64,000 bases of DNA from Symbiodinium sp. CCMP2592 (GCA_905221615.1 CAJNDT010005869.1:733733-797732), one strand, 5' to 3'. Positions 1 to 10,347 are shown, numbered from the stretch's first letter. Notes: generated by a model from the letters alone, not told the origin. Translations and numbers: made by a program.

Positions 1-1300
1 TGTACAAAGCAAAGGGAACAGAGTGAACTACAATTGAATCTGTTTTTCTTACGGAGAAGAAATAAACAACAACGTCTTCTCCGACACACTAGAAGGAGAA
101 GCCGCAGAAATTCGCTTGACGGTACGTGGTTATAGCGAAGAATGAAGTCAAATACAATCGAAACGTCTTCTCCGACAGAAGAAGCAAGCCAGATGTACTC
201 GCTTACGGGCGAACAAAGCAAAGTGAATCTCTTCAGCGCCCCGCAGAAGCCTGCGTGCAGAACCAGAAGCGACAGACAGAGACATATAGCATGACGTTCA
301 GCCTCTCGGACAGTGTGTGCCGCAGCCTACTCCGACGCAAATTATTTGTCGATTTCGTCAGACATAAGACGAAGTTCTTCCATCGTTTAAATGGGAAGTG
401 AATTCAAAGCATTGACCAGGCGTGTTCGGGTATCCGCATTCAATTTCGAAGATAGTCTGACCAGTCTTCGCGAGAAACGAAGTTTTCGCGAGACGTGAAG
501 TCGTGAAACAGACGTATAGGCAGTATTGGTCATTTCTGAGTGGAGACTGTTGCAGTCTTGCAAGCTGCCCCTGTTGCTGTCCTTCCCCGCCGCCAAGAAA
601 CCGGCAAAGACTTGGAGGCCACTCGGGGGGCCTGACACCACAGGCGCTGTTATCGTGCTTGCCTGGTCTCGCTGCAGCTGCGATGCGTCGCCCTCCAGGA
701 TTTCCTCTGGGGCAGGCCCAAGGCGGATGGTCAAGAGCCGTGGCTGGTTCTCATCATCAGTGTCTTTGGTTTTGTGTACTTCCTTTGTTAGCCACGGTAG
801 GCGGATGCTACTGGTGATGACGATGAAACCACCAGCGAGGGCGACTCCGCAGAGGACCCTGGATGGTAATCCCGAACATCTCGGCCCTGATGGGCTTCCA
901 TACAATCGTGCCAGCAGCCTGAACCAAATCCAAAAACGCTGCACCTCGTACACGCAGAGCCTGGTTTATAAGGTGTAGGGACCTCATACGCCTAGAAACC
1001 GTAAAGCTTCCTCAGCACCTTGGAACCTTGCCCTTTCGAAACGGGCTTTCAATTTCGCTCCAACATTGTGTAGGATCCCATATCGGAGCCTGAATATTGT
1101 CCCAAACACCGACCCAAGCACCTGGCCCTTGAACCCTATAGGTTGTAAGGCCCTACAGCCCAAATCCCATAGTCCTTACCCTGAGGGCTCAAGTGCGTAA
1201 ATAGCCATGCACTCTCCCAAGCATCAACCTACAGAACTATATATTATCTAAAACCCAGGTATCAGGTGCTGTCGGCCCTTAGGGTTATGTAATTGGGGCG
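1..1300. other. Left flank, no supported gene
   Basis: I see no gene I can support here. The first 560 bases contain recurring short pieces built on CTTCTCCGAC and GAAGAAG (for example near 75, 160 and 330), like decayed repeat DNA. From about 560 to 950 both strands carry open frames (a 188-codon frame on the - strand, 387-953), but neither shows a known domain or convincing splice context. 1000-1300 is CCCTAAA-type intron or spacer DNA. Confidence 0.4.
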
Positions 1301-1307
1301 ATCGCAG

Positions 1308-3245
1308 CTTCCGATCCGAGGCTGCAGCGCGTGCTCATGCTGTCGGAGCTTCCCGAGTCGGGACCCGAGCAAAGCGGACATGATGGTTTTTATAAACACC
1401 CATAGAGGTTTTTATAAAAACCTCTATGTAAGATGCACGCGTGCCCCTAAAAGATTGGGTTTTCAGCCGCCCTCAAGAGCCGACATCTGGAGGGTGGGTA
1501 GTTTGGGCTACAAGTAGGGTTTACAGTAGGGTTTCTAGGACTCAAGGCTTATTTGTTGAGAATAGTCTGTGCGACTCTGAGATTAGTTTCTTGTTCCAAG
1601 GGCTCCGACAAGTCTCAGAGGTGGCTCCAATGCAGCTGCGAGGAGCCATCGAGTTGATGGATTCGTGGTGAGGGTGAGGGTTTCAGTGCTGCCACTTCCT
1701 CGCTAACACATCCACCCTGGTCGGGGCATAGTATGATCGCTTGAATGAATCGTCTGAGTATGTGTCCCGAAACTCAAGACTATGCATCAACATTATGGCC
1801 CCTAGGTCCCGCTCTAGATCCTGTCTTGCAGCCTGCACACATGGAAGCCAAGTTGTTTTCTGCGACGGCCGACTGCCACATTGCTTGCTGGGCATCAGCA
1901 AGCGAACCAAGATGGATTTCCGCATTAGGGCACACACCGTTCAGGGGACTCCTCACGATGCTGGTGCCAACGACATGCTGAAGAGCGTGGGTTTCAAACT
2001 ATCGGCATCTGCTTCGCTACCGGCACTTCCAGATGGCATGGCGGACAAGAGCACTTTGATGAAGGTGGCCAAGAAGTTCCTGAGAGCCTCGCTCCAGAAA
2101 CTTGTGCGGAGACATGCAAATCCAAAGTGTTGTTTATCAAAAACACCGAGAATATGATACTTGCGGGAAACGAAATGTTTGCGGCTGTTGAGACCCATGC
2201 TGTTTAGGGTTTAGGAGGTTTAGCGCATAGGGTATCCTGTTCTGAGTGCGTACGGCAACATGGTGTTATGATCAACTAGACTTCGGGGGAACTCTCACCC
2301 GGCAAGAACATGCCCGATGAGGTGTAACAGGCCTATAAAGCCATTCAAGAAGCCAGACCTTGCAACGCCCTCCGAAGCCCCTAGAAGACACCTTGTCACA
2401 CCCTGTGAAGACGTGTAAAAGCTTGGCAACATCTTATGCGCGCGCACGCAAAGTTACACACCTCTATATAGATCCCCTAAAGACCCCTTCAAGGAACCCT
2501 TGAAATACCCTACCTTTGTATAAGAACCCTTTGAAGGAACCCTATTGTACATTGCAACCCATGGATGCCCCATTGTGGAGCTGAGGTTTCGGCGATTTGT
2601 CCGGCTTCGGGAAAATGTGTTCGCAGTGCCCAGCCCCAGTTCTGCGAGAGTCGGTTTTGCACGGCTGGAGTTCAGGCTGCAGGGATGGAGGAGATTTAAA
2701 AGGAATATATATTATATATACCGCATATTGGCGAAGCATACATGTACACATGTTATATAGTGCCGGTTAGGTCAGAGCACCTTGTGACTAGAGGGAAACG
2801 TAGAATCTTCAAATTCTGGTTTTGGGCCGTGCAAGGCGTAAGACAAGCAACGCATCGCACGGCGTGGCTTTGATGTAGTCAAGTATCGGCGTTTCGCATT
2901 TACAGCATTGGCATGGCACTGCAAAGGCTTTGGTGTTTTGCAACCGCCTGGCCTGCATATTTGCATGACCAGCACAGCATCGCAACAGCTACCGGAAAGC
3001 GAGGCATCGCCACGATATGGTTGCCTCGATCTCCGGATGATGCTGCCTATGTTTGACGGCCATATATGAATATGACACCGCTTTGCACAGCATCTAATGC
3101 CCAGCTCAATCCGAGCATTCCGCGCTTCCTCGCGGCAGCTGTGCAGAAGGATGCGCGACGCACAGCTACGGCACAGCATTCCCGACTTGGACGGTCGCCT
3201 TGAGCTGGTCTGGCTTCGCGATGTCTCCATGGGCACTTGTTTTGG
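1308..3245 (+). CDS. Possible multi-exon gene of unknown function
   Basis: Four exon-like segments keep phase when joined: 1308-1385, 1601-1667, 1806-2126 and 3105-3222 (or 3245). Each has AG before it and GT after it. The third is the longest and encodes a basic, Ala/Leu-rich stretch ending near KVAKKFLRASLQKLV. I do not recognise a family. The last segment ends about 115 bases before the left end of the 11-kb transposon, so if the gene is real the transposon lies in its next intron or just downstream of it. The evidence is frame and phase agreement only, so this may be wrong in part. An antisense frame at 1683-1937 was judged a shadow. Confidence 0.28.
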
Positions 3246-3358
3246 GTTATGAGTTGAGGGCACGGGGTGTCGGGGCTTTAGGTCGAGGGCTGCAGCTTGA
3301 GCTTGAGGAGGGTCAGGGCCCATAAAGCTTCCAGTTTCTGGTGAACTTTGAGCTTGAG

Positions 3359-3395
3359 TACACAGCGGAGACATCAGTTAGATCAGAGTTATAAC
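3359..3395 (+). repeat. Left terminal inverted repeat
   Basis: Reads TACACAGCGGAGACATCAGT and onward to GTTATAAC. It matches the reverse complement of 14332-14368 at 35 of 37 positions. The leading TA is probably the target-site duplication. TAACCCC-type motifs follow inside the end. Confidence 0.9.
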
Positions 3396-3440
3396 CCCAT
3401 TTAACCCCATTATAACCCCGGCATAACCATGTTATATCGA

Positions 3441-3485
3441 GTTATAACTCCGGCTAACTTTATAAAGTTAGCCGGGAGTTATAAC
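3441..3485. repeat. Subterminal palindrome
   Basis: A 22-base arm (3441-3462, GTTATAACTCCGGCTAAC plus four bases) is followed at once by its reverse complement (3463-3485, one extra G). The GTTATAAC and GTTAGCCGG words recur to 3570 and, as GTTAGCCC/GTTATAAC, at the right end (14310-14340). Subterminal repeats in CACTA-type elements bind transposase proteins, so these are candidate binding sites. Confidence 0.6.
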
Positions 3486-3681
3486 ATAGTTAGCGACACG
3501 CTCCAAAAAGTTAAAGTGGAGTTAGGGGGAGTTATTTTTTTTGTGTTTAGGAAGGTAAAAAAGTTAGCCGGTGTTAAGATCGATCGAAATCCGCATCGTT
3601 TTAGCTTCCTGGATTACCGTAAGTTGTGCGGAATGTAACATGTTTTGCATGGTTTTAGCAGGGTTTATGTAAATGTAGGAA

Positions 3682-3706
3682 TCCGTGGCATTTTTTGGCT
3701 CCCAAG
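3682..3706 (+). other. Possible relic of a dinoflagellate spliced leader
   Basis: TCCGTGGCATTTTTTGGCTC CCAAG (written here in two parts) resembles the 22-nt dinoflagellate spliced leader, with one substitution and a few single-base indels, and lies 20 bases before the ATG at 3726. Relic leaders mark genes that went through an mRNA copy. With the indels it could be chance. Confidence 0.3.
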
Positions 3707-3725
3707 CTGTAAAGTTGTGGCCGCA

Positions 3726-5288
3726 ATGGCGGCCGTTGTGAAGCAACTTCTGGCTTCACAAAACTTTTTGAAGCAGGTTCGACACCTGCAGAACTTCGAG
3801 CAGCTACAGCAGAAGCAGCACGTGGTCCTGAAGTCTTTACTGGCGAAGACAGCCACCCTGTCGGCGGACGAGGCGTGCCGCATCTACGATGCACAAGACC
3901 GGAACGTGTGGACGGATGCACAAGTGCAGGAGGTGCAGGCAGCGGTCGCGGCGATCCCCTCCAGCGAGGCGTGCATGAAGAAGGGGCAGCTGCAGGACTT
4001 TGCGGCATTTGTGCCGTTCTTGAAGAGGAGCCAGTGGCAGGAGCTAGAGGGATGTCGCATGCAAGACCAGGTGAGCGTGAAAGTGTTGAGGTACTTAGCT
4101 GAGCTTGGCCTGCGACATCCGACGGAGCCTACTCTGGGCAATGTGCTGATCTTCAGCATCCTGATGCTGGAGATGCCGCTGCCGGATGCCGAGACGTTCC
4201 AGACGGAATTTGAAAGTTTCAAGCCGGCAGCTCGGCGCTTGCTTACTGCTCACGGCAACCCGCTGTTTCACTTGCAGATGCTGCCCGAGACTGCGGCTGC
4301 GTTGCCGGTTCAAGTGGCCCAGGCTGTGTATGTCCCGGAGGGCCCGGCGAGAGGTAAGGTGAGCATGGAGCAGCTCGGTTTCGCTGCTTCCAAGTTACCG
4401 CTTCGGAAGAGCAGTGCACAGCTGAAGAAGCAGCCGGAAAACGCAGGGCAGCTCCTGGGCGCCCTCGTGCAAGGACTGTCGAGTAGCTTGAGTAGCGGGT
4501 CGGGGCGGCCACCGGCTTTGCCTGTTGCACAACCGCCCAGAGCGAAGCAGCCGCTGGCAATCCTGGACCGTGAGCCCCTGGCAATCCTGGATCGCGACAG
4601 CGAGGCCCCGCCGGCCGTGGAAGCGAAGGTTGCGGAGGAGAAGACCAACGAAGCCCAGGCTTTGGAGGAGCCGGCGGCCGTGGAAACGGCGGAAAGTCAC
4701 CTCGAGCGGCTTCAGAAAGCTCTGTATGGCGACAAGCCCCAAGCTTCGCGAGGGAAGAAGCGAAAGGCTGAGGCAGAGCCGATGAAGGGACCTGCCGCAG
4801 CGAAGCAGCTCCAGAAAGCTCTGCGAGACGACGAGCCAGAAGCTTCGGGAGGGAAGAATCCAGAAGCTGAGGAGGAGCCAGAGCCAATGAAGAGACCTGC
4901 CGCAGCGAAGCAGCTCCAGAAAGCTTTGCAAGGCGACGAGCCAGCAGCTTCGGGAGGGAAGAATCCAGAAGCCGAGGAGGAGCCAGAGCCGATGAAGAGA
5001 CCTGCCGCAGCGAAGCAGCTCCAGAAAGCTTTGCAAGGCGACGAGCCAGAAGCTTCGGGAGGGAAGAATCCAGAAGCTGAGAAAGAGCCAAAGCCGATGA
5101 AGAGACCTGCAGCGAAGCAGCCTTCGCCGGCCTTGAAAAGACCTGCTGCGGCCGCGAAGCCACCCGCCGCTCCGTCTGGCAGGGCAGCTGTGCCGGGCAT
5201 GACCTGGGAGGATCGCATAAGCGCCCGTCCGTCCGGGTGTGCCAAGTGTCGTTACCTGCCAGGATGTACGCCCTCGTGTTTCCGCTGA
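3726..5288 (+). CDS. Transposon accessory protein with KRPAA repeats and Cys-rich tail
   Basis: About 520 residues starting at the ATG at 3726; the frame is open from 3645, but this Met begins the coding-like part. The N-terminal third is a helical, charged region without a domain I recognise. The middle is Pro/Ala/Glu-rich. From about residue 354 come three perfect-length 35-residue repeats (KRPAAAKQLQKALQGDEP and onward), preceded and followed by partial copies. The Lys/Arg-Pro-Ala blocks look like DNA-binding or nuclear-localisation tails. The C-terminus is a short Cys motif, CAKCRYLPGCTPSCF, of a type I associate with dinoflagellate repeat-borne proteins. As the first gene of the transposon, it may be a TnpA-like end-binding helper; that is inference. 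Confidence 0.6.
   Translation: MAAVVKQLLASQNFLKQVRHLQNFEQLQQKQHVVLKSLLAKTATLSADEACRIYDAQDRNVWTDAQVQEVQAAVAAIPSSEACMKKGQLQDFAAFVPFLKRSQWQELEGCRMQDQVSVKVLRYLAELGLRHPTEPTLGNVLIFSILMLEMPLPDAETFQTEFESFKPAARRLLTAHGNPLFHLQMLPETAAALPVQVAQAVYVPEGPARGKVSMEQLGFAASKLPLRKSSAQLKKQPENAGQLLGALVQGLSSSLSSGSGRPPALPVAQPPRAKQPLAILDREPLAILDRDSEAPPAVEAKVAEEKTNEAQALEEPAAVETAESHLERLQKALYGDKPQASRGKKRKAEAEPMKGPAAAKQLQKALRDDEPEASGGKNPEAEEEPEPMKRPAAAKQLQKALQGDEPAASGGKNPEAEEEPEPMKRPAAAKQLQKALQGDEPEASGGKNPEAEKEPKPMKRPAAKQPSPALKRPAAAAKPPAAPSGRAAVPGMTWEDRISARPSGCAKCRYLPGCTPSCFR
4785..5099 (+). repeat. Three 105-bp in-frame tandem repeats
   Basis: Units 4785-4889, 4890-4994 and 4995-5099, each 35 codons. They differ at a few codons (Glu/Ala and Glu/Lys swaps). 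A shorter diverged copy precedes (about 4710-4784) and a truncated one follows. Confidence 0.9.
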
Positions 5289-5499
5289 GTCATCCGAAAA
5301 AAATCGCTCGCAGATATCCTTGCATGCAAGAACAGTCGAGACCCTGCAGAGCTGCAAGCTAGAAGCTTCTAAGCCCTACTCCCTGTAGAGACCCTGCTGC
5401 ACCCCTCAACTGCCGCATCCGCAGCCGTCTGGCTCCGCTTTAGGTGGGCTGGGGGCTTGCCCTGCAACGGGCGAAGGCCCGTCCCGCCTTTTTCCTTGT

Positions 5500-5551
5500 A
5501 ATTGTAAATATATTAAAAGATAAATAAATACATAAATAAATAAATAAATAA

Positions 5552-5582
<31 letters not shown>

Positions 5583-6039
5583 TATGAGACCAACAGCTGG
5601 CCACGGCCGCGGTGGTCCGCAGGAGCCTGCAGGGGCAGGCTTCGGCCGCCTATGCTGCATCCAGCTCTGCGAGCAGGCTACGGCCGCTGCAGTAGAGCTG
5701 GCTTGCAGAAGCTCCTCGCAGCATGCCTGGCTACGGCCGGCACTATAGCCTCCTGCAGCGAGCTGGCTACGGCCGCCCCTGCAGGCAGGCTCCTGCAGCG
5801 AGCTGGCTACGGCCGCTGCTGCAGGCTGCGACTTGCAGTGGGCTGGCTACGGCCGCCGCTGCAGGCTGCGACGTGCAGTGGGCTGGCTACGGCCGCCGCT
5901 GCAGGCTGCGACGTGCAGTGGGCTGACGGCCGCCGCTGCAGGCTGCGGCATGCAGTGGGCTGGCTACGGCCGCCGCTGCAGGCTGCGACGTGCAGTGGGC
6001 TGGCTACGGCCGCCGCTGCAAAATCTAAATAATTAAATA

Positions 6040-6072
<33 letters not shown>

Positions 6073-6090
6073 ATATATATATACATATTA
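5500..6090. repeat. 40-bp minisatellite bounded by AT microsatellites
   Basis: A run of TAAATAAA ending in (TA)n at about 5560-5585 is followed by GC-rich repeats of GGCTGGCTACGGCCGCCGCT plus 20 more bases. Clean 40-bp units start at 5841, 5881 and 5958, one 37-bp unit at 5921, and degenerate units reach back to about 5640. A second (TA)n tract lies at 6038-6082. The open frames read through it (126 codons at 5652-6032) are repeat artefacts. Confidence 0.85.
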
Positions 6091-6150
6091 ACAACCCGCC
6101 AAACCCTAGACTCCCCCTAAACCCTTCCTTTGCCTTGCTCGCAGGTGCCC

Positions 6151-7451
6151 ATGCGCGACGACGAGGAGAAAGAAAAGAAAAAAGAAGAGGAGGAGAAGGC
6201 GGCTAAGGCCGCCGAAGCCGAGACCTCCTCCGAGGAGGAGGAGGAGGACGAAGAAGAGGAGGAGGAGGAAAAAAAAGAGGAGGTGGAGAAAAAAAAAGAG
6301 GCGGCGGAGCGGCCTCGAGACCCGAGGATACCGGGGCCCTCACAGGTGAGCCGCTGCTCGAGAACCCGCTCTCGCGGCCGGGAGAAGCGGGCGGAAGAGA
6401 AAAAAAAAGAAAAGAAGGAAAAGGAAAAAAAAGAAAAAAAAGAAAAAGAGCGGAGCCGCCGCTCCCGCCGAGACCGCAGCCGCAGCGAGCGGAGCCGCGG
6501 CAGAGTACGGCTGTGCCGCCGCTCTCCGGAGCCGGCGAGGCCACGTAGCCCCGAAGACGGGCCGAGTGCTTTAGCACTCGCACGGGCGAGGAGGCGGGAG
6601 GCGGAGCTGAAGGCTCAGCTGCACGAGCAGCTTCAGAGGGCCTCGCCAAAGAGCTCGCCGGCAGCAGCCGCCCGGGACACGACGAGGGCCTCGCAAAAGA
6701 GCTCGCCGGCAGGAGCCCCCCGGGACACGACGGACGCCTCGGAGGCTACAGCGAAGGGGAAGCGGGGACGAGGGCGGCGAAACAATGCAGCGAGGACCTA
6801 CCGCTGCAATCGCTGCCACCAGTACCTGGTGCCGACGGTGGCAGGCCACAGGTCCCATCGTCGCAGCGCCCTGTGCTTGGCCTGGCGAAGATGGGAACTG
6901 GGGGCGAGACCCTGGGACACTTGCGTGTCCCGGGGCCAGGCCGACTACGAGGCCTGGTGCAACGGGCACTTCCCCTTTTCGAGGACTCCGACTGCCCGCC
7001 GGACTTGGAGGAGGCGATGCAGACGGCGGCCAATGCAGCACCGGCTTCCTCCGTGGCTTCGAGTCCCAGCGGAAAGCCGCCTGCGAACCGCGGCAGCATC
7101 TGGACGGCGCCTCCTCCGCTGCCGGCAGCCTTGCAGAAGCCGGCCTCGAAGCCGAAGCCTGCTCACGTGCAGCCGCCGCCGAAGCCCGTGCAGCAGCAGC
7201 GAGAGCCGGCGCCGGCGAAGAAGCTGCGGCGAGCGAGCAGAGCGAGCAGCTCGGACAGTCGCCGCAGACGACGTAGGAGGCGATCGAAGGCCCGGTCGCG
7301 GTCTCCGGTCAAAGACCGGGACAAAGACCCACGAGATCCGGGCGGTGGCGGCGGCGGTGGCGACGGCCCAGGCGGCGGGCCGAGTGCTGCTGCTGCACTG
7401 TTTCGGATGGTGTGGCAAGACACCATGAAGCAGCTGCTGCAGCAGCAGTGA
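6151..7451 (+). CDS. SR-like charged protein with CxxC finger, frame broken near 6980
   Basis: The ATG at 6151 follows TTGCCTTGCTCGCAG, a good (trans-)splice acceptor. The first frame gives long Glu/Lys runs, then Arg/Ser-rich blocks like splicing-factor RS domains, then a Cys/His cluster (YRCNRCHQYL and about 20 residues to SALC) that could bind zinc. Near CCCCTTTTCGAGG (about 6972-6985) the coding signal moves back by one base. The new frame continues with FEDSDCPPDLEEA, a Pro/Ala linker, another Arg/Ser block and a Gln-rich end, stopping at 7449-7451. The old frame beyond this point becomes Arg-rich nonsense. A one-base indel in this copy, an assembly error or programmed slippage would all fit; the classical slippery heptamer is not in the required frame. 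Function unknown; probably RNA- or DNA-binding. Confidence 0.55.
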
Positions 7452-8070
7452 TCGTGCCACGGCATGCATCCATCCGCCCGCTGCCACGGCAGCTGCACGG
7501 CGGCAGTGAGGGGGGAGCACGGAAGCCACTAGCCCTCCGGCAAAACCCCACCAAAGCCTCACAAGCACAAACCAGCTCCGCAAAACCCTAAAGCCTCAAG
7601 CACAGCACAGCACAGCTCCTCCCTCCCTGAAGCCAAGGAGCCCTTTTGCGACTCGCCGTCCGCTCCAGAAAAAAATCCGACTGCCTGGCTTTTAGGGGTT
7701 TAGGGTTTAGGGTGTAGGGGTTTAGGGCTTCGGGGTTGAGGCTTGTTGGGTTTTCCTCCTAGGGTTTGTGCAGGGTTTCGGGTTGGAAGGGTAGGGTTTG
7801 TGCAGGGCTTCTGTAGTAGGGTGTACAGGGATGCCGAACCCTAAACCCCTAACTCCCTAACCATAAATATAGACCGGTTTATAATAACCCTAAGCCTGGG
7901 GGCTCTATATCGTAAATTATGCAATCCTCTAGAACCGTATGCAGCCCTATAGAAACCTTGCACCTCTCCTATCGGCCCTAAACCCTAAACCCTAAACCTT
8001 AAACCCTAAACCCAAAGCCCTCAACCCTAAACCGAAAACTTGAAGAGGAGACGTTGCGAAACTTGCCCTG
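7452..8070. repeat. Spacer with telomere-type heptamers inside the transposon
   Basis: TTTAGGG-type heptamers at 7690-7740, then other unique sequence, then CCCTAAA heptamers in the other direction at 7978-8010 and 8018-8035. No gene seen. The two orientations could pair as a large imperfect hairpin. Confidence 0.6.
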
Positions 8071-8121
8071 CATATGGCCGCAGCTGCTGGCTCCCTTTTT
8101 TGTGTTGGGGCTTGCCGCAGA

Positions 8122-8649
8122 ATGGCGGACTTCTCGCGGAGCGAGCTTTGCGAGCTGCGGAAGCGGCTCATGGAGCCCTGCGATGGCGAGGTGCCTCTGC
8201 CGCCGCCGGAGGAGTGGATAGACCACGAGCTGGAGCTGGTGCGTGAGACACTGTATTTCATCATGCAGTTCCGCTCGGTTGGCAATCGGGACGTGCTCGC
8301 CAAGTGCATCGGGGTGCTGGCGTGCCTGCGGTCGATGTGGGAGCAGCTGTTCGACGGCTGCCGAAACAAGAACCGCATGTGGAGCGGCTACTCTTTCGTG
8401 CCGCGAGATCCCGAGACCGACCTGGAGTCGTGGCTGCGGCAGGTGCCAGCCTTGCAGCTGCGGGATCGAGTGCGAGAGCTTCGCTTGTGCCTAGGCATCC
8501 TGCCGCACTACTTCGGCCGCAGACTGGGCACGGAATGGGACCAGAACTTCTCCACGGCGAGTCTTGAGGCCGCCAATGTGCTGCAGAGACTGCAAGAGCA
8601 GCCTGCTTTACAGGAGCTGCGAGCCGAAGTCTTGCATGAAATGGACTAG
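8122..8649 (+). CDS. Transposon accessory protein, about 175 residues, unknown
   Basis: The frame is open from an ATG at 8074, but the ATG at 8122 (MADFSRSELCELRKRLMEPC) follows an AG acceptor and begins the acidic, helical part, so I prefer it. The protein is Leu/Arg/Glu-rich with no Cys finger and no membrane segment. It contains PRDPETDLESWLRQVP near the middle and ends HEMD. It lies in the same orientation as all other genes of the element. I do not recognise a family. Confidence 0.5.
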   Translation: MADFSRSELCELRKRLMEPCDGEVPLPPPEEWIDHELELVRETLYFIMQFRSVGNRDVLAKCIGVLACLRSMWEQLFDGCRNKNRMWSGYSFVPRDPETDLESWLRQVPALQLRDRVRELRLCLGILPHYFGRRLGTEWDQNFSTASLEAANVLQRLQEQPALQELRAEVLHEMD

Positions 8650-8727
8650 CAGCTGCTGCTTTCGGTCCGGGCCCAGGTAGTGGTGCAGACGGGTGCGACT
8701 GTGAGCACCGAGCGGGTCAAGCCGGCC

Positions 8728-8860
8728 CCTAAAAGAGTCCAACAAAAGCTTCCGGACCAGTGAAAGACTACAGAAGTCAAACAGCTCTGAGCGGCTCCTG
8801 CCGAGTCCTAAAAGACTCCGAGAAAGGCTTCCGGACCAGTGAAAGACTAGCGAAGTCAAA
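8728..8860 (+). repeat. 79-bp-spaced direct repeat after the 8122 gene
   Basis: CCTAAAAGAGTCC at 8728 and CCTAAAAGACTCC at 8807 each begin a 54-base block ending GACTA..GAAGTCAAA, with CTTCCGGACCAGTGAAAGAC identical in both. Confidence 0.8.
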
Positions 8861-9085
8861 ATGAAGTCGGAGCCCCTGCAGGCAGGCTTAAGAACCTCCC
8901 GACTTCAGTTGAAGTCGGCACCTCCCGGATGCCTTCCTGTAGAGAAGTCCTGGTGAAGTTTGTAACCCCTCATAGGGACTGTGCAGCCAGGATCCCTGGC
9001 AGGGCCCTGACTTCAATTGAAGTCGGGACCTCCGGAACCCTAAACTGTAGCGAAGTCGAATCGAAGTCAGAATGAAGTCGAGCCC
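8850..9085. repeat. Cluster of GAAGTC/GACTTC words
   Basis: About ten GAAGTC or GACTTC words occur within 235 bases, two of them as tight palindromes (CTTCAGTTGAAG near 8901, CTTCAATTGAAG near 9011). The spacing is irregular. This looks like a protein-binding array in the inter-gene spacer, but no factor is known. Confidence 0.55.
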
Positions 9086-9254
9086 TGCCCTGAACCCTGG
9101 AATCCGGCATAGGGGTCTAAATTCGGGAGAGTAGGCTTTTCAGGGTTTGAGGGTTCCGCAGACTCGCAGAAAGCCTCCTGCTTTGCTGCAGCTTCTGGCT
9201 CGAGAGCCTTCGTTCCAGTTCGCCTCCAAGCCCTTCTAACCCCTCCTGCCTGAC

Positions 9255-10347
9255 ATGGCGCTCGAGACTGAACCGACCCAGCTTGTGGCTGCCCCTTCCC
9301 AGGAAGCACCGGCAGCCGAGACGGAGGAGCTGCAGTCGCAGCAGTCTCGTGCCGGAGCAAACCTGGAAGAGCCCACCAAAGAGGTCCAGACCTGCAAAGA
9401 GTGCAAGCAGGAGTACGCTGTCGAGGAGGACGACAAGCAGGTCTACAAGCACTGCAGAAACCTGAAGCTGCGGCTGTGGCGCCGGCTCGGTGCTTGGTCG
9501 ACCTTCAACTCCCTCAGCGACACCGAAAGGTTGTGAAGACGCAGGCACGTCCTGCTGGCGGACAATCCAGTCTCAGCTCGTCGAAACCTTGACTCGCCAG
9601 CGAGTCTCGGAGACTCGCAGCGAGACGGGCGGCTCCTACCTTCCTGCCTCGGTGCTGCTGACTCAAGGGTACACACAGGACGTGATCGACGCCTGCAGCG
9701 ACACGGAGGAAAACCCCGCCTTGGGCGGCACGACGTACCGCCTGAAGGTCCACTCCGAGTACTGTGTCGAGACGGAGAAGACCGTCCGCGAGGAGCTCTT
9801 GAACCGGGTGAAGCAGGTGTGTGCTGGCAAGCAGGTGCCCAAGGAGTGGGACGTGCAGCGGCCGGAAAAGCCGGGCAAGAACGAGAAGCCGGACCGTACG
9901 GACGAGAAGGAAGACAAGCAGAAGGCCAAGTTCCGGAAGGTCGCTCTGGCCCTGGCCAAGTCGGCCCTGCCTCAAGTGAGTGCTGCCTGGTGCAGCCTGC
10001 AGACGGCGGTGTCGGGGGCGGGCCTGCCGGCAGACCTGGAGGAGGCAAAGAAGGGCGAGTTGCTCGGGATGCTGCGGAAGCTCGGGGAGTGGAAGAACGC
10101 CTGTGAGCACACCCTGGCGAACAAAGAGAACTTGCAGGACCTGCCGGTGTTGCCCTTCCGCAAGGACGAGGTGAAGCCCACCTGCAAGGCTGCAGCGGAG
10201 CAGCTGAAGGACGTGAAGCTTTGCAGGGCCGCGGCCGCCAAGCTGAAGCGGGAGAGCAAGGCTGCTGAGAAGGCCAAGCAGGCCGCGGCGCCGGCAGGCG
10301 AGCCCAAGGCAAAGCGCCCCCGCACGGCCGCGAAGAGGGGTGCGTGA
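9255..10347 (+). CDS. Zinc-finger-like transposon protein, frame broken near 9535
   Basis: The ATG at 9255 opens an acidic region, then CKECKQEY and a CRNLKLRLWRRLG segment, a Cys-pair finger of a type I have seen in dinoflagellate repeat-borne proteins, ending FNSLSDTERL before a TGA at 9534-9536. The continuation is one base over (frame of 9490-10347) and starts in sense near CWRTIQSQLVETL. It runs through GGSYLPASVLLTQGYTQDVI, a Lys-rich helical middle, and an Ala/Lys tail ending AKRPRTAAKRGA, a probable nuclear signal. Joining the parts needs one base to be skipped between about 9527 and 9545, so this copy has a frameshift or a very small unrecognised intron. Whole protein about 360 residues. 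It may be a DNA-binding helper of the transposase; exact role unknown. Confidence 0.55.

Noticed and set aside
2772-3374. 200-codon - strand frame ending at the left transposon end
   Set aside because: It crosses into the inverted repeat, has no domain, and the + strand offers a shorter but splice-compatible segment.
4243-5357. Two - strand frames of more than 300 codons
   Set aside because: Antisense of the KRPAA-repeat gene; Leu/Ser/Arg-rich products reflect the reverse of its GC-rich codons.
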